From the IMG/VR virus record IMGVR_UViG_3300008259_000014, positions 38,311 through 102,310 of that record: a stretch of DNA of 64,000 nucleotides. One strand, given 5' to 3'. Positions within the stretch are counted from its first letter, which is position 1. Each line of letters starts with the position of its first letter. A model generated the notes under the pieces. It did not search any database. It was not told where the DNA came from and saw only the letters and a program-made list of their open reading frames with translations. Positions 42,908 through 50,983 of this stretch are shown one piece after another. Position numbers and translations under genes: made by a program. The stretch is from a virus.

Positions 42908-43111
42908 TTACCTTTGAGCGCACAAAATTATATATCCATTTGAGGAGTATCCACGAATCTCTTTTTCGCCAGGCCCGCAAGGACTAGTTGCTGGAAGCTG
43001 AAAGAGTAGTGCGCAAAAGATCAAAAGAAATACAATAGCAAAGAATACTACAATTGGATTAGCAGCCTTTTGGCTTGGCACATAAAAGTTATTCATTCCA
43101 AATCTATCCAT
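42908..43111 (-). CDS. Small membrane protein
   Basis: 67 residues with one clear membrane segment (IVVFFAIVFLLIFCALLF, about 20-37) and two Cys in the tail. GAGGTTTAAA precedes the ATG. Function unknown. Confidence 0.6.
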   Translation of the reverse strand: MDRFGMNNFYVPSQKAANPIVVFFAIVFLLIFCALLFQLPATSPCGPGEKEIRGYSSNGYIILCAQR

Positions 43112-43112
43112 T

Positions 43113-43769
43113 TTAAACCTCTACAATGTTATAATAAGTTGCTGCATTTGAAAAAGTGATATCTCCAAGAACGGTCTTGCGACCTCCTGAATTATGTACA
43201 TGGCCAAATAAATGAGCCTGAACATTGCAAAGCCTCCACTGTATTGCATTGGAAAGCTGTCTTATTCCATAATCAGAGCCATAGTTGCCTGCGGATAGAA
43301 TTCCGCGACCGGGTGCGTGAGTTACTACGACATTTGGATCTTTTGCAATGAGGTTGTCTACAATTTGATCAAATGACTCATTGTAAACTTCTCCAGCCCA
43401 CTCTCCACGAATATAGGGAATTTCTCTAAAGCCTGCAAATCTTACAAAATCAATAGTGACCGATCCATGGCAAAGATTATGAGAAGTGCAGCCGTCTTCC
43501 TTTAGCCTAAAACTTAGATCAATGTAATCGTGGTTTCCAGGCACAACAATTGCGGGGCGACCCGAAAGAAGATTTCTAAGCTTCTCTGGAAGAGATGTTT
43601 GTCGCAACCAATCATCTTGAAAACGATTTTCGATCGCAGAATCTCCGCGAGTCGAGTTTGGAAAAAAATCTCCAGAGTCAACCCAGATATCAAAATCTAC
43701 CGCATCAAGAACTTCTAGAAGCAAAGGGTAGTTTCCATGAAGATCGGACGTATGAAGAATTTTTGTCAT
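43113..43769 (-). CDS. Metallophosphoesterase
   Basis: 218 residues of the calcineurin-like phosphoesterase family: TSDLHGN (DxH), VDSGDFF (GDxx), VPGNHDYID (GNHD), VVTHAPG and LFGHVHNSGG (GHxH) give all five metal-binding blocks. Could act on nucleotides, nucleic acid or phosphoproteins. Shares the minus-strand unit with membrane and HNH genes. Confidence 0.9.
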   Translation of the reverse strand: MTKILHTSDLHGNYPLLLEVLDAVDFDIWVDSGDFFPNSTRGDSAIENRFQDDWLRQTSLPEKLRNLLSGRPAIVVPGNHDYIDLSFRLKEDGCTSHNLCHGSVTIDFVRFAGFREIPYIRGEWAGEVYNESFDQIVDNLIAKDPNVVVTHAPGRGILSAGNYGSDYGIRQLSNAIQWRLCNVQAHLFGHVHNSGGRKTVLGDITFSNAATYYNIVEV

Positions 43770-43789
43770 TTATCTTTCCAAGGAATTTA

Positions 43790-44146
43790 TTAAGCTATCA
43801 CACATACTGGATTGCGCAGCTTTGTTGTCTCAGCTTTTCTGCTAGGGTCTGTCGGAATAAAGCGAACGGGAAAATTATTTTCAATCAGACTTCTTGCATA
43901 GTCTTCGCCAAGAATAATATCTGGAAATTTATCGAGGAATCCCTTCTGAGCGTTGCATGGTCTACAGCATATCGTCAAATTGTGAGGCTTTGAGCTTCCA
44001 CCTTTGGAACGTGGCATAATGTGATCAGCACTTGACTCATCATATGTCAAGGGTTGATCACAATAAGTGCAGTTAATAATTTCTAAGTTAGAAAATACCG
44101 CTTTTCTAAACTCTTTTGTCATTCTTCTTACGCTACCGCAAGCCAT
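43790..44146 (-). CDS. HNH endonuclease
   Basis: 118 residues. CTYCDQPL, SADHIMPRSKGGSSKPHNL and CCRPCNAQKG form a zinc HNH domain. GAGGTAAAA precedes the ATG. Likely a free-standing homing nuclease. Confidence 0.85.
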   Translation of the reverse strand: MACGSVRRMTKEFRKAVFSNLEIINCTYCDQPLTYDESSADHIMPRSKGGSSKPHNLTICCRPCNAQKGFLDKFPDIILGEDYARSLIENNFPVRFIPTDPSRKAETTKLRNPVCVIA

Positions 44147-44199
44147 TTTTACCTCAAAATATTTTTATTGAAACAATAAAACTATAGCTATTTATAGAC

Positions 44200-44514
44200 T
44201 TAGATTAGTTTTTTAAAACCCTCTCTGTAAGCGGCCATTGCCTCATCGGGTGTCAAAGTCGGAATTACCTCGACAATAATACCTTTGACGTTGGAAACCC
44301 AAATAGTGTAGTTTTGAAACTCCCACAGGTAGTGGCGAAACTCACCTGTGAATGTTCTGGTTTGTGGACCAAGACGTGATTTAACCCATTCTACAAGATT
44401 TTTTGGAGCAGTTTGATAAGCGGCATTTGCAATATCCATCATCTCTTGCAATTCATCAGATGAATTGCAAAGATTGCTCACAGGAGTTGTTTCCCTAAGA
44501 GTTGCCTTACCCAT
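44200..44514 (-). CDS. Unknown small protein
   Basis: 104 residues, alpha/beta, no motif recognised. AAAGGAG precedes the ATG. Confidence 0.55.
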   Translation of the reverse strand: MGKATLRETTPVSNLCNSSDELQEMMDIANAAYQTAPKNLVEWVKSRLGPQTRTFTGEFRHYLWEFQNYTIWVSNVKGIIVEVIPTLTPDEAMAAYREGFKKLI

Positions 44515-44531
44515 ATTAACTACTCCTTTAT

Positions 44532-45338
44532 TTATTTTTGCAAATAAGCTTCTCTTTTTTCAGCAGATAAAGCTTCCAGCCACTTTTCCTTTAGCTTATA
44601 CTCTACTCCATCTAAATACCATTCTTCGATTTTACAGCGCCATTCAATGGCTGGACCGTCATCTCTGTGAAGCTTTCCATATTTATACCAAAATTTTGTT
44701 CCATCGCTGTTCTCACAAGCAGGTCCGTCCAATCTATGCCATTTTCCATCTAGAAGCCATGATTCCTTTCCATTCTCAATGATAGCAGGTCCATTCTCTC
44801 TATGTAGCTTGCCACGGAAATACCATTCATAATCACCATTTCCATATTCTACTGCGGGACCATCTACCCTATGTCGTATACCATCAATATACCACTCTTT
44901 ACTTCCATTTAACCACTCTTTTGTTTCATTTGACCACTTTAGACATTCAGTAGCCGGGCCGTCCACTCTATGAAGCTTTCCTTTTACAAACCAGAGTTTG
45001 TTGCCATTAAAAAATTCTATAGCCGGACCATCTATTCTGTGGCACTTTCCATCCTGAAACCAATATTTCACATCGCTAGAGTCAATGGCAGGGCCTCCAA
45101 CTCTATGAAGTTGTCCATGTATATACCAAGCTGTTGCACCATCTTCATATTCAATGGCAGGGCCATCCTCTCTATGCAACTTTCCTTCTTTGCACCAAAA
45201 GAGGCTTCCTGAAGAATCTTGAGTCATTCCATCTGGATAAGATGGAAAGGCCCCATTATAATAAATCATTCTTGACACTTTCATCCTACCATCTGGATAG
45301 GATGGAAAGGCCCCATTGGTATATGCAGTGTTAGACAT
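44532..45338 (-). CDS. Repeat protein with LHRxDGPA units
   Basis: 268 residues built from about eight repeats of roughly 20-25 residues of the form W-(Y/F)-x-x-G-K-(L/C/W)HR-x-(D/G/N)GPA (at about residues 55-240). A second, N-terminal tandem repeat YNGAFPSYPDG is visible twice, with a matching direct nucleotide repeat at 45236-45256 and 45296-45316. Such repeat proteins are common in large phages and giant viruses; a binding role is likely but unproven. Confidence 0.65.
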   Translation of the reverse strand: MSNTAYTNGAFPSYPDGRMKVSRMIYYNGAFPSYPDGMTQDSSGSLFWCKEGKLHREDGPAIEYEDGATAWYIHGQLHRVGGPAIDSSDVKYWFQDGKCHRIDGPAIEFFNGNKLWFVKGKLHRVDGPATECLKWSNETKEWLNGSKEWYIDGIRHRVDGPAVEYGNGDYEWYFRGKLHRENGPAIIENGKESWLLDGKWHRLDGPACENSDGTKFWYKYGKLHRDDGPAIEWRCKIEEWYLDGVEYKLKEKWLEALSAEKREAYLQK

Positions 45339-45360
45339 TTTCGCCCTATATAAAGGAGAC

Positions 45361-46899
45361 TTAGCGACTATGAATATCAGAAATAGTCTTGGTGATAAGA
45401 CTCTTCATCTCATCAGAGATGACATCAGCCTTGGCTGGCAGAGAGGTCCACTCACGATTGAGTCGGTCACGCATCTGCTGGAAAGTCTCAGGAATCCAGG
45501 TAGTAATGCCTCGATCATAGACAGTCTCAAGCATATTGAATTCAATGCGCTTATCATGCCATCCAACACCGGTCATTGGAAAGACGGTGGGAACTCCACC
45601 AACCTTATTAACCTGCATATTGCCAGGAAGAGAAACCTTACCAGAGTCAGTCTTAGGAGCCTTCATGATAGCACGCTCCTGACCAGAGACAGTAATGCTG
45701 CAAACCTTGATAGCAGCCTTGAGGGTGTCACGAGTCTGAGACTGAAGGAGTCCTCCACCCATACCGAAAGCAACATTCTGAGCCGACCAGCCATGCTGAA
45801 TGACGGCTTCGAGAATCTCCTTGACCTTGGCAAGATCAAGACCGTCTCCCTGGATTACAGCAGCGCCAGTGATAACCCTATAACCCTTGCTATTAGTAAC
45901 ATACCCAAAGGCATTAGCAAGTCCAGCAAGACCGGTAAGAACCGCATCAGTAGGATCGCCACTATCAGGGCGAAGAACAAAGAGAATACCCTTTGCCTTT
46001 GCTTCATCAACAATCTGAGGCACAATATTCCAAACAAAGTTGGTGTAGTCGTAGCTGTCTGCAACTACAGAGAGAATCTGTCCAGTGGGAGTATTTGCAA
46101 TGAGATGACGAACGGCAGTCAGCTCATCGTCATGAGTGGTCATGACAGAGTGCTCAGAGGCAATAACAGACTCGCCAATGCCAACGCCGTTATTCCACTT
46201 GGTAGCAAGCCAGCCAGCAGTCATGGTATCAGTTCCCTCGAAAGAGAGTAGATGACCCATACCAGTGGTCATAGCAGTCTCGGCAGAGGAGACGCCACGG
46301 CTACCAAAGTCATGGAAGCGGGAAGCAAGAAGAAAGTCGCAATCAGAATCAACAGTCTTGTCAAAGGCATCGCGAATAGACTGCCAGACGTGACGAGACT
46401 TAGTTGCAGTGACGCTAGGCGACCAGATGCGCATAAGCGAAGTCTCAAGCCAAGTAGTCAGCTTGGCAAACTTACCAGAGCCAGTAATGGTAAAGACAGG
46501 AACGCCAGGATAAACTACAGTTCCGTCGCGAAGTGCCTTGACAGTAAAAGGAAGATAACCATTGTGATTATCAACAATATCCTGCCAAAGATCCTTGGGC
46601 CAATTGATTCGAGACTTGGCAACACCATGCTGGGAAAGATAGCTCTCAGCCTCATCAATATCGGCCTGAGTAAAGCGACGGCTCAAGATAGTCTCAATGG
46701 CATAGCGAAGACCGAAGACCACAATACGATGATCATCGTTATTGAGAGGGCCGCGGAAAGTAAAGTAAGCAGTCATGCTATCCACATCTTCGCGATACTG
46801 GAAGTGATGAGTAGCCTTGTAGGTGTCAGTGTCAAGGATGGCGGGAACCTCGCTAGAGGTGAGGCGGCGAATAGGAAACTGAGCATTAGTGAACGACAT
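45361..46899 (-). CDS. nadV: Nicotinamide phosphoribosyltransferase
   Basis: 512 residues of the NAMPT family, which makes NMN from nicotinamide and PRPP. DTDTYKATHHFQY starts the core; SRFHDFGSRGVSS, ASEHSVMTTH (catalytic His), VLRPDSGDP (catalytic Asp) and GMGGGLLQ (phosphoribosyl binding) follow. The length is normal. Its G+C content and codon use are visibly higher than the neighbours, suggesting separate transfer. It shares a conserved leader with the nadM gene at 48438-49466; together they rebuild NAD+. Confidence 0.95.
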   Translation of the reverse strand: MSFTNAQFPIRRLTSSEVPAILDTDTYKATHHFQYREDVDSMTAYFTFRGPLNNDDHRIVVFGLRYAIETILSRRFTQADIDEAESYLSQHGVAKSRINWPKDLWQDIVDNHNGYLPFTVKALRDGTVVYPGVPVFTITGSGKFAKLTTWLETSLMRIWSPSVTATKSRHVWQSIRDAFDKTVDSDCDFLLASRFHDFGSRGVSSAETAMTTGMGHLLSFEGTDTMTAGWLATKWNNGVGIGESVIASEHSVMTTHDDELTAVRHLIANTPTGQILSVVADSYDYTNFVWNIVPQIVDEAKAKGILFVLRPDSGDPTDAVLTGLAGLANAFGYVTNSKGYRVITGAAVIQGDGLDLAKVKEILEAVIQHGWSAQNVAFGMGGGLLQSQTRDTLKAAIKVCSITVSGQERAIMKAPKTDSGKVSLPGNMQVNKVGGVPTVFPMTGVGWHDKRIEFNMLETVYDRGITTWIPETFQQMRDRLNREWTSLPAKADVISDEMKSLITKTISDIHSR

Positions 46900-46915
46900 G
46901 ATTATCTCCTTTGGA

Positions 46916-46962
46916 ATTACCAGTTTTTACGCGGCTGGCCCTCGGCAATAATACAGTATTGC
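46916..46962 (-). promoter_or_regulatory. Conserved structured leader of nadV
   Basis: A 29-base block (46916-46944) is identical to one before nadM (49481-49509). Read on the minus strand it has CCAG/CTGG arms around an 11-base loop, preceded by a GCAATA/TATTGC hairpin (46945-46962) and followed by CC and the GGAG ribosome site. The corresponding hairpin before nadM has a different sequence (CAGCA/TGCTG) but also a 6-base loop. A TGG/CCA pairing could compete with the CTGG arm near the ribosome site. Looks like a shared cis-regulatory RNA. Confidence 0.65.
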
Positions 46963-46987
46963 TCTGTTTGTAAAACCCTTAGCGTTC

Positions 46988-47042
46988 CTTACTGTGCGGC
47001 AACCGCCGCACCATAATATAAACGGAAGGGTTCCTGGATCAC
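46988..47042 (-). promoter_or_regulatory. Promoter GTGATCC-15-TATATT and leader hairpin
   Basis: GTGATCC (47036-47042), 15 bases, TATATT (47015-47020), then a GTGCGGC/GCCGCAC leader hairpin with loop GGTT. Heads the nadV transcript; the 191-base spacer between 46899 and 47091 holds this promoter and the shared leader and no gene. Confidence 0.65.
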
Positions 47043-47090
47043 GATTTTTATTATAGCTCTAACTTGGCGCAGAATTACGCCCTTAGACCG

Positions 47091-47531
47091 TCAAGAATGG
47101 CGAGGAAACTTCCGCTCTTTGATTCCAAGGCTGATGAGATATTCTCTCATTTCTTTTGGAGTCATATCGAACTCAAAGTGACCTTCCATATTATTTATAC
47201 CAAGAAATTTTTCATCTTTTGAAATAAGATGTACTTGTCTAAAAGTATCATCAATGCATTTGTTTTTATAAAAAAAATCTTCTTCACATATCCAGGCATA
47301 ACTAAGATTGGGGTATATTTGAACGCCTGATGATTCATACCACTCTTCGTCTTGCATGTATTCCATAGAAAAGCATATATGGCCATTCTTTAGGTTGGAG
47401 CACTTATTAACTACAAGTCTTGCCCAAGGAAGGGCAATATCATCTCTCCATCCATGACCAGTTTCAGAATCTCTATCTTCTATAAAAATATAATTTTTTG
47501 AAGTAACTACATTATCCATTTGTCCACTCAT
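47091..47531 (-). CDS. Unknown 146-residue protein
   Basis: Trp, Asp and aromatic-rich, alpha/beta; no recognised motif. An internal ATG four residues in is a possible start because the outer one lacks a clear ribosome site. Confidence 0.55.
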   Translation of the reverse strand: MSGQMDNVVTSKNYIFIEDRDSETGHGWRDDIALPWARLVVNKCSNLKNGHICFSMEYMQDEEWYESSGVQIYPNLSYAWICEEDFFYKNKCIDDTFRQVHLISKDEKFLGINNMEGHFEFDMTPKEMREYLISLGIKERKFPRHS

Positions 47532-47542
47532 AAATAGTATAA

Positions 47543-47860
47543 CTAGTCTTCTTCAATTGGTATAAGATACTTGGTATCTCCCGAATCACTGATATACATT
47601 GGATATGAGTCGCCTACTTTTTCGTTTACAACCTGATAATAATTGAACAAATCAGACCCCTCTTCGGAGTATGGAGAATACCATCTATCTCCACAGCATG
47701 GGCAGTCTATACCCATTGATACTCCTCCAAAGTATACTCCAAAATATATTTGGGCTGCGGAGTCTGCTTTTTCTATATTTTCTGCCTCTATAAATATTCT
47801 TGTATACTCTCCTTTGAATTCACCAAAAGAGTTATTTTGACTGTAACAGTAGATGGGCAT
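47543..47860 (-). CDS. Small Cys-containing phage protein
   Basis: 105 residues with CPCCGDRW near the middle, a zinc-like motif seen in many T4-like and large-phage proteins, and an N-terminal segment FIEAENIEKADSAA. GGAGAGATA precedes the ATG, which overlaps the upstream stop by TAATG. Function unknown. Confidence 0.6.
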   Translation of the reverse strand: MPIYCYSQNNSFGEFKGEYTRIFIEAENIEKADSAAQIYFGVYFGGVSMGIDCPCCGDRWYSPYSEEGSDLFNYYQVVNEKVGDSYPMYISDSGDTKYLIPIEED

Positions 47861-48108
47861 TATCTCTCCATTATATTAAATTTTATCCATAAGGACCCCC
47901 CCATAGATAGGACTGATACAGATAAGCTATCCGAATCAGACTTGAATTTTAAATCTTTAATCCTACTCATATTAAGAACCCATATCGTAGATTTATCTAC
48001 ATTCTTGATTGCCTCATATCTAAATATGACATGATCATTCTCAATCATGATTATGACAACATCACCATAGAATTCATGTATAGCCCAGCAGCCAGGATAC
48101 AAAGACAT
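47860..48108 (-). CDS. Small unknown protein
   Basis: 82 residues, beta-rich, no motif. Coupled to the 47543 gene by TAATG. Confidence 0.5.
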   Translation of the reverse strand: MSLYPGCWAIHEFYGDVVIIMIENDHVIFRYEAIKNVDKSTIWVLNMSRIKDLKFKSDSDSLSVSVLSMGGSLWIKFNIMER

Positions 48109-48110
48109 TA

Positions 48111-48422
48111 TTATGTAGGCTCAATTTCTTTGGGAGTAATCATTACTTCGATAAACTTTTCATTGTAAAAAATCTTGCAAACAAATACATTGCATTCAGT
48201 TTCAGAATTAATAGAGTCATCTTCGGAAGTAAGAGTGCTGTAAGCCAAATCGCTAATGGCATTGATATTGTAAATAGAATTTTCTAGATATTTATCTGCG
48301 GAAATAAGCATACAAGGCTCGTTGTCAAGCCTCCAGCTTTCCTTTTGAGAATACCAGTAAAGTTCAGGCTTAATTACAATAAAACGACCAATGCAGGATT
48401 TAAGTCTTTCTTCGCTATTCAT
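48111..48422 (-). CDS. Small unknown protein
   Basis: 103 residues with two Cys (NEPCML, ETECNV); no recognised domain. AGGATTAAT precedes the ATG. Follows nadM by 15 bases. Confidence 0.5.
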   Translation of the reverse strand: MNSEERLKSCIGRFIVIKPELYWYSQKESWRLDNEPCMLISADKYLENSIYNINAISDLAYSTLTSEDDSINSETECNVFVCKIFYNEKFIEVMITPKEIEPT

Positions 48423-48437
48423 ATTAATCCTAGATTG

Positions 48438-49466
48438 TTACTTGCAAAAGCTAATGCAATCTTTTGCAATATGGAAATGATCTTCCATAAATAGCTTTGC
48501 ATTCATTGCATCAGTAAGCATGGAAATTGGAAGCCATGCAACACCGGCTGCATCGTCAGCGGCAGTAACATCAATTTCATACTTATCAGGAATCATCCAT
48601 GCAAAAGCATGGGTAATAGTTCTGCCGCGAGTAGAGCGATTAGGATGATCAAACACCTTTGAACTCTTAAGCCACTCTTCCATCATTGGAAGCTTGGCTC
48701 CAGAATTAGGATTTCTAACTGTAAACAGAGTTTCCTCTCTGAGCTCACGAAGTGCAGATTCCTTAATAAACTCACCACTCTCAATGAAGCCTCCAGGCAT
48801 AGCATAAAGGCCCTTACCAGGCATACCCTTTCTAATTACTGCAAGAAAGCTGCTTCTATGTACTACAACAGAATCGACAGTCACAAAGATGGGAGGAAAC
48901 GGAGACTTGCTCCAGGCCTGCTTATAACGCTTGATATAAGCCCACTCCTCAAAAAGGTGATTAGCAGTAGTCTTAAAAAATCTCATGGTAATGTCATACG
49001 ACTTGCTAGAAAAAGCCCAGTGAAGAGAGGTATTCTTACCTTCAAAGATTGCCTCACGAACCATGGTTGCATTGATGGTATGACCTTTTTCATCAGTATA
49101 CTGAGGGCAGTCCACAACCTCAATATCATCACCAAAGATTTTTAGATAGTAAGTGCTTTCATCCTTATTAGAGCCTACAATGCAGGAGTTCTTGCAGTCG
49201 CTAATAATCTCTTTAATCTGACTAACCCAAAGCCTATCATCATATGGATAATCGCAAATTGGTATGACAGTTACATTTGGAAACTCAGATTTAATAATCT
49301 CTGCACGCTCTTCAAAAGTAAGAGGATTCTTGATAGAGCGAGCTACGTTTGCCGAGCCAACAAGAATTGTAACTTCCTTTCCAAGCTTTAGAGCAGACTG
49401 GATAAGGAAAGCGTGTCCAATATGGAAGGGCTGAAAGCGACCAATAACAAAAGCCTTATTCTTCAT
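48438..49466 (-). CDS. nadM: NMN adenylyltransferase fused to Nudix hydrolase
   Basis: 342 residues. The N-terminal half is an NMN adenylyltransferase (FVIGRFQPFHIGHAFLI with the GxFxxxHxGH-like motif; PLTFEERAEII), which joins NMN and ATP to give NAD+. The C-terminal half is a Nudix hydrolase with GGFIESGEFIKESALRELRE followed by ET, the complete Nudix box. The same fusion occurs in bacterial NadM-Nudix enzymes and in phage KVP40. With nadV it completes a two-step NAD+ salvage route. Confidence 0.95.
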   Translation of the reverse strand: MKNKAFVIGRFQPFHIGHAFLIQSALKLGKEVTILVGSANVARSIKNPLTFEERAEIIKSEFPNVTVIPICDYPYDDRLWVSQIKEIISDCKNSCIVGSNKDESTYYLKIFGDDIEVVDCPQYTDEKGHTINATMVREAIFEGKNTSLHWAFSSKSYDITMRFFKTTANHLFEEWAYIKRYKQAWSKSPFPPIFVTVDSVVVHRSSFLAVIRKGMPGKGLYAMPGGFIESGEFIKESALRELREETLFTVRNPNSGAKLPMMEEWLKSSKVFDHPNRSTRGRTITHAFAWMIPDKYEIDVTAADDAAGVAWLPISMLTDAMNAKLFMEDHFHIAKDCISFCK

Positions 49467-49480
49467 AATATCTCCTTGGT

Positions 49481-49526
49481 ATTACCAGTTTTTACGCGGC
49501 TGGCCCTCGACAGCAAGAAAGTGCTG
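49481..49526 (-). promoter_or_regulatory. Conserved structured leader of nadM
   Basis: The 29-base block (49481-49509) is identical to the nadV leader. On the minus strand the preceding hairpin is CAGCA/TGCTG (49511-49515 with 49522-49526) with a 6-base loop, different in sequence from the nadV hairpin but equivalent in form. TGGT and ACCA can pair next to GGAG. Confidence 0.65.
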
Positions 49527-49539
49527 CTCTTTTAACTAA

Positions 49540-49818
49540 CTACTCAAGTGTAATGATTTTTTCTTGAACCAAGGAGCTTATTGCAGCTTCCTTTGCTTCC
49601 TTGAGGTTTTTACAGATGCCGGTATCAAGATAACCGCCATCAAAGCTGTAACTTTGCCAATAGTATATTTCATTGTAACTTGGAGAGGTGACAATAGTTG
49701 CAACATAATAGTTGCTGCAAAAAGAGCCACGAATCCTTAATGTAAACCAGGTTTGACCTGTAGTCACATCCTCTTTTTGTACCCAGAAAAGCTCCGGGTC
49801 TGGAAGAATGAGCTTCAT
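49540..49818 (-). CDS. Small unknown protein
   Basis: 92 residues, Trp/Tyr-rich and predicted beta strands (TWFTLRIRG, YYVATIVTS). The C-terminus LVQEKIITLE is helical. No motif recognised. Located between nadM and the next gene. Confidence 0.5.
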   Translation of the reverse strand: MKLILPDPELFWVQKEDVTTGQTWFTLRIRGSFCSNYYVATIVTSPSYNEIYYWQSYSFDGGYLDTGICKNLKEAKEAAISSLVQEKIITLE

Positions 49819-49835
49819 AGCTTTTTATCCATTCA

Positions 49836-50141
49836 TTATTTTATAGGACCGTAGATGTAGACGACCTCTTTGCCGCGTGGCCATTTCTTGGTACGGTCAA
49901 ATACTCGTTTATCAAGTGTAACCTTTTGCTCTGGATACTCAAGAAGGAGCCTGCTAATAATTTTTCGAGCCTTCTTAAGGGTCTTTGCATGGACCGTATT
50001 TGTGATGCTATAAATTAGCATACCCTCATCATTCCTGGGAATGTCGTACCAATTAACAAATTTGTTTAGATGCCTAACCCACCACAATGATTGTGTTTTA
50101 TGATAAGTAGTAATCCTATAACGAACGTGACTCCTACGCAT
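49836..50141 (-). CDS. Unknown basic protein
   Basis: 101 residues, strongly basic, with a helical LKKARKIISRLLLEY segment. GAGGTAAAA precedes the ATG. First gene after the promoter at 50248-50275, whose transcript should continue through nadM. Confidence 0.55.
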   Translation of the reverse strand: MRRSHVRYRITTYHKTQSLWWVRHLNKFVNWYDIPRNDEGMLIYSITNTVHAKTLKKARKIISRLLLEYPEQKVTLDKRVFDRTKKWPRGKEVVYIYGPIK

Positions 50142-50159
50142 TTTTACCTCATTTTATAG

Positions 50160-50275
50160 CTGTAGCTGATAATCTACCTCTTGATAATGGTATTATCAAT
50201 AATGGACTTTTTAATGGCCGCCATGTATGCTCGGCCGCCAACGGTTAAATATATCCCGGCTAAATCCTGGATCAC
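50160..50275 (-). promoter_or_regulatory. Promoter GTGATCC-15-TATATT and hairpin leader
   Basis: A-tract, GTGATCC (50269-50275), 15 bases, TATATT (50248-50253). The leader contains a perfect TTGATAAT/ATTATCAA hairpin (50181-50199) just before GAGG. A 16-codon frame in the leader (MAAIKK..., 50174-50224) has no clear ribosome site. No other gene lies in the 195-base spacer. Confidence 0.6.
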
Positions 50276-50335
50276 GATTTTTCTTAATCTGCTAAGATGG
50301 GCAAGATTGTCGCTAAACTGCCGCCCTATAATTAT

Positions 50336-50968
50336 TTAATAAAATCTAGATATATCAATATATTTAGCATTAACTTTTATAGCATCATCTTCAAGATAAA
50401 AATATCCAAAATGATTTGCATAAGGCTCGCAAATGTCCTCTATGTGAATTTTTATAAAACTCTCAATACACAATGGCAGTTGTATCTCTAAATTAACAGC
50501 ATCATATGCTTGGATGGCAGAGCTATATGCCTCTTGATTTTCTCTTCTGCTATGCAGCAGGCTATCATAATATGTATTTTTAGCCTTAAAGTCTTCAAAT
50601 AAATTGAAGACTTTTTCATCTATATAATTATTATCATACAAGTATTTAATTGAAACAATCCTTGATTTGCTCAAGGGTGGATCATACAAATTATCGTCTG
50701 AATCGCTATAAACTTTTGCAGCAACAATTTCATTAGTATCTAGAATCTGATAAATATATCCGTTTTCAGAAAGATATGTAGATCCAGATATAAATCTATA
50801 TTCTGTTGTGCAAGGATCTCCATCATTGAAGTCTGGGGTATAGGTATTAAACATTATTTTATTGCCTTTAATATTGGCAAGTAACTCTTTAAAGTCTTTA
50901 GTCCACTTATTTTTATTGTTGCCCCAATTTTCTTGGATTTTTTGTTCAAATTCTTTGCTTACAATCAT
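50336..50968 (-). CDS. Paralogue family member C, unknown
   Basis: 210 residues, one of three paralogues (with 51462-52070 and 52109-52729). Shared elements: W-x-D-(F/L)-(K/E)-x-(L/I)-L-x-(N/S)-(I/L)-K, then FNTYTPDFNDGDPC, ISGSTYL, GYIYQILD. Nucleotide similarity to the 52109 gene is high around the TPDFNDGDPC codons, pointing to recent duplication or gene conversion. No known domain. Confidence 0.65.
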   Translation of the reverse strand: MIVSKEFEQKIQENWGNNKNKWTKDFKELLANIKGNKIMFNTYTPDFNDGDPCTTEYRFISGSTYLSENGYIYQILDTNEIVAAKVYSDSDDNLYDPPLSKSRIVSIKYLYDNNYIDEKVFNLFEDFKAKNTYYDSLLHSRRENQEAYSSAIQAYDAVNLEIQLPLCIESFIKIHIEDICEPYANHFGYFYLEDDAIKVNAKYIDISRFY

Positions 50969-50983
50969 TTCAGTCCTTTTAAA

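Noticed and set aside
44532-45338. CRISPR array in the repeat region
   Set aside because: The repeats are protein-coding, in frame and divergent; no regular short DNA repeats with spacers were found anywhere in the window.
45316-47016. Two long plus-strand open frames (45316-46251 and 46252-47016)
   Set aside because: They lie fully opposite the nadV gene, have no ribosome site or recognisable protein features, and exist because that gene is G+C-richer with few stop codons on the other strand.
50174-50224. 16-codon frame MAAIKK... in the leader of the 49836 gene
   Set aside because: No ribosome site before the ATG and no coupling to the next gene; treated as chance.
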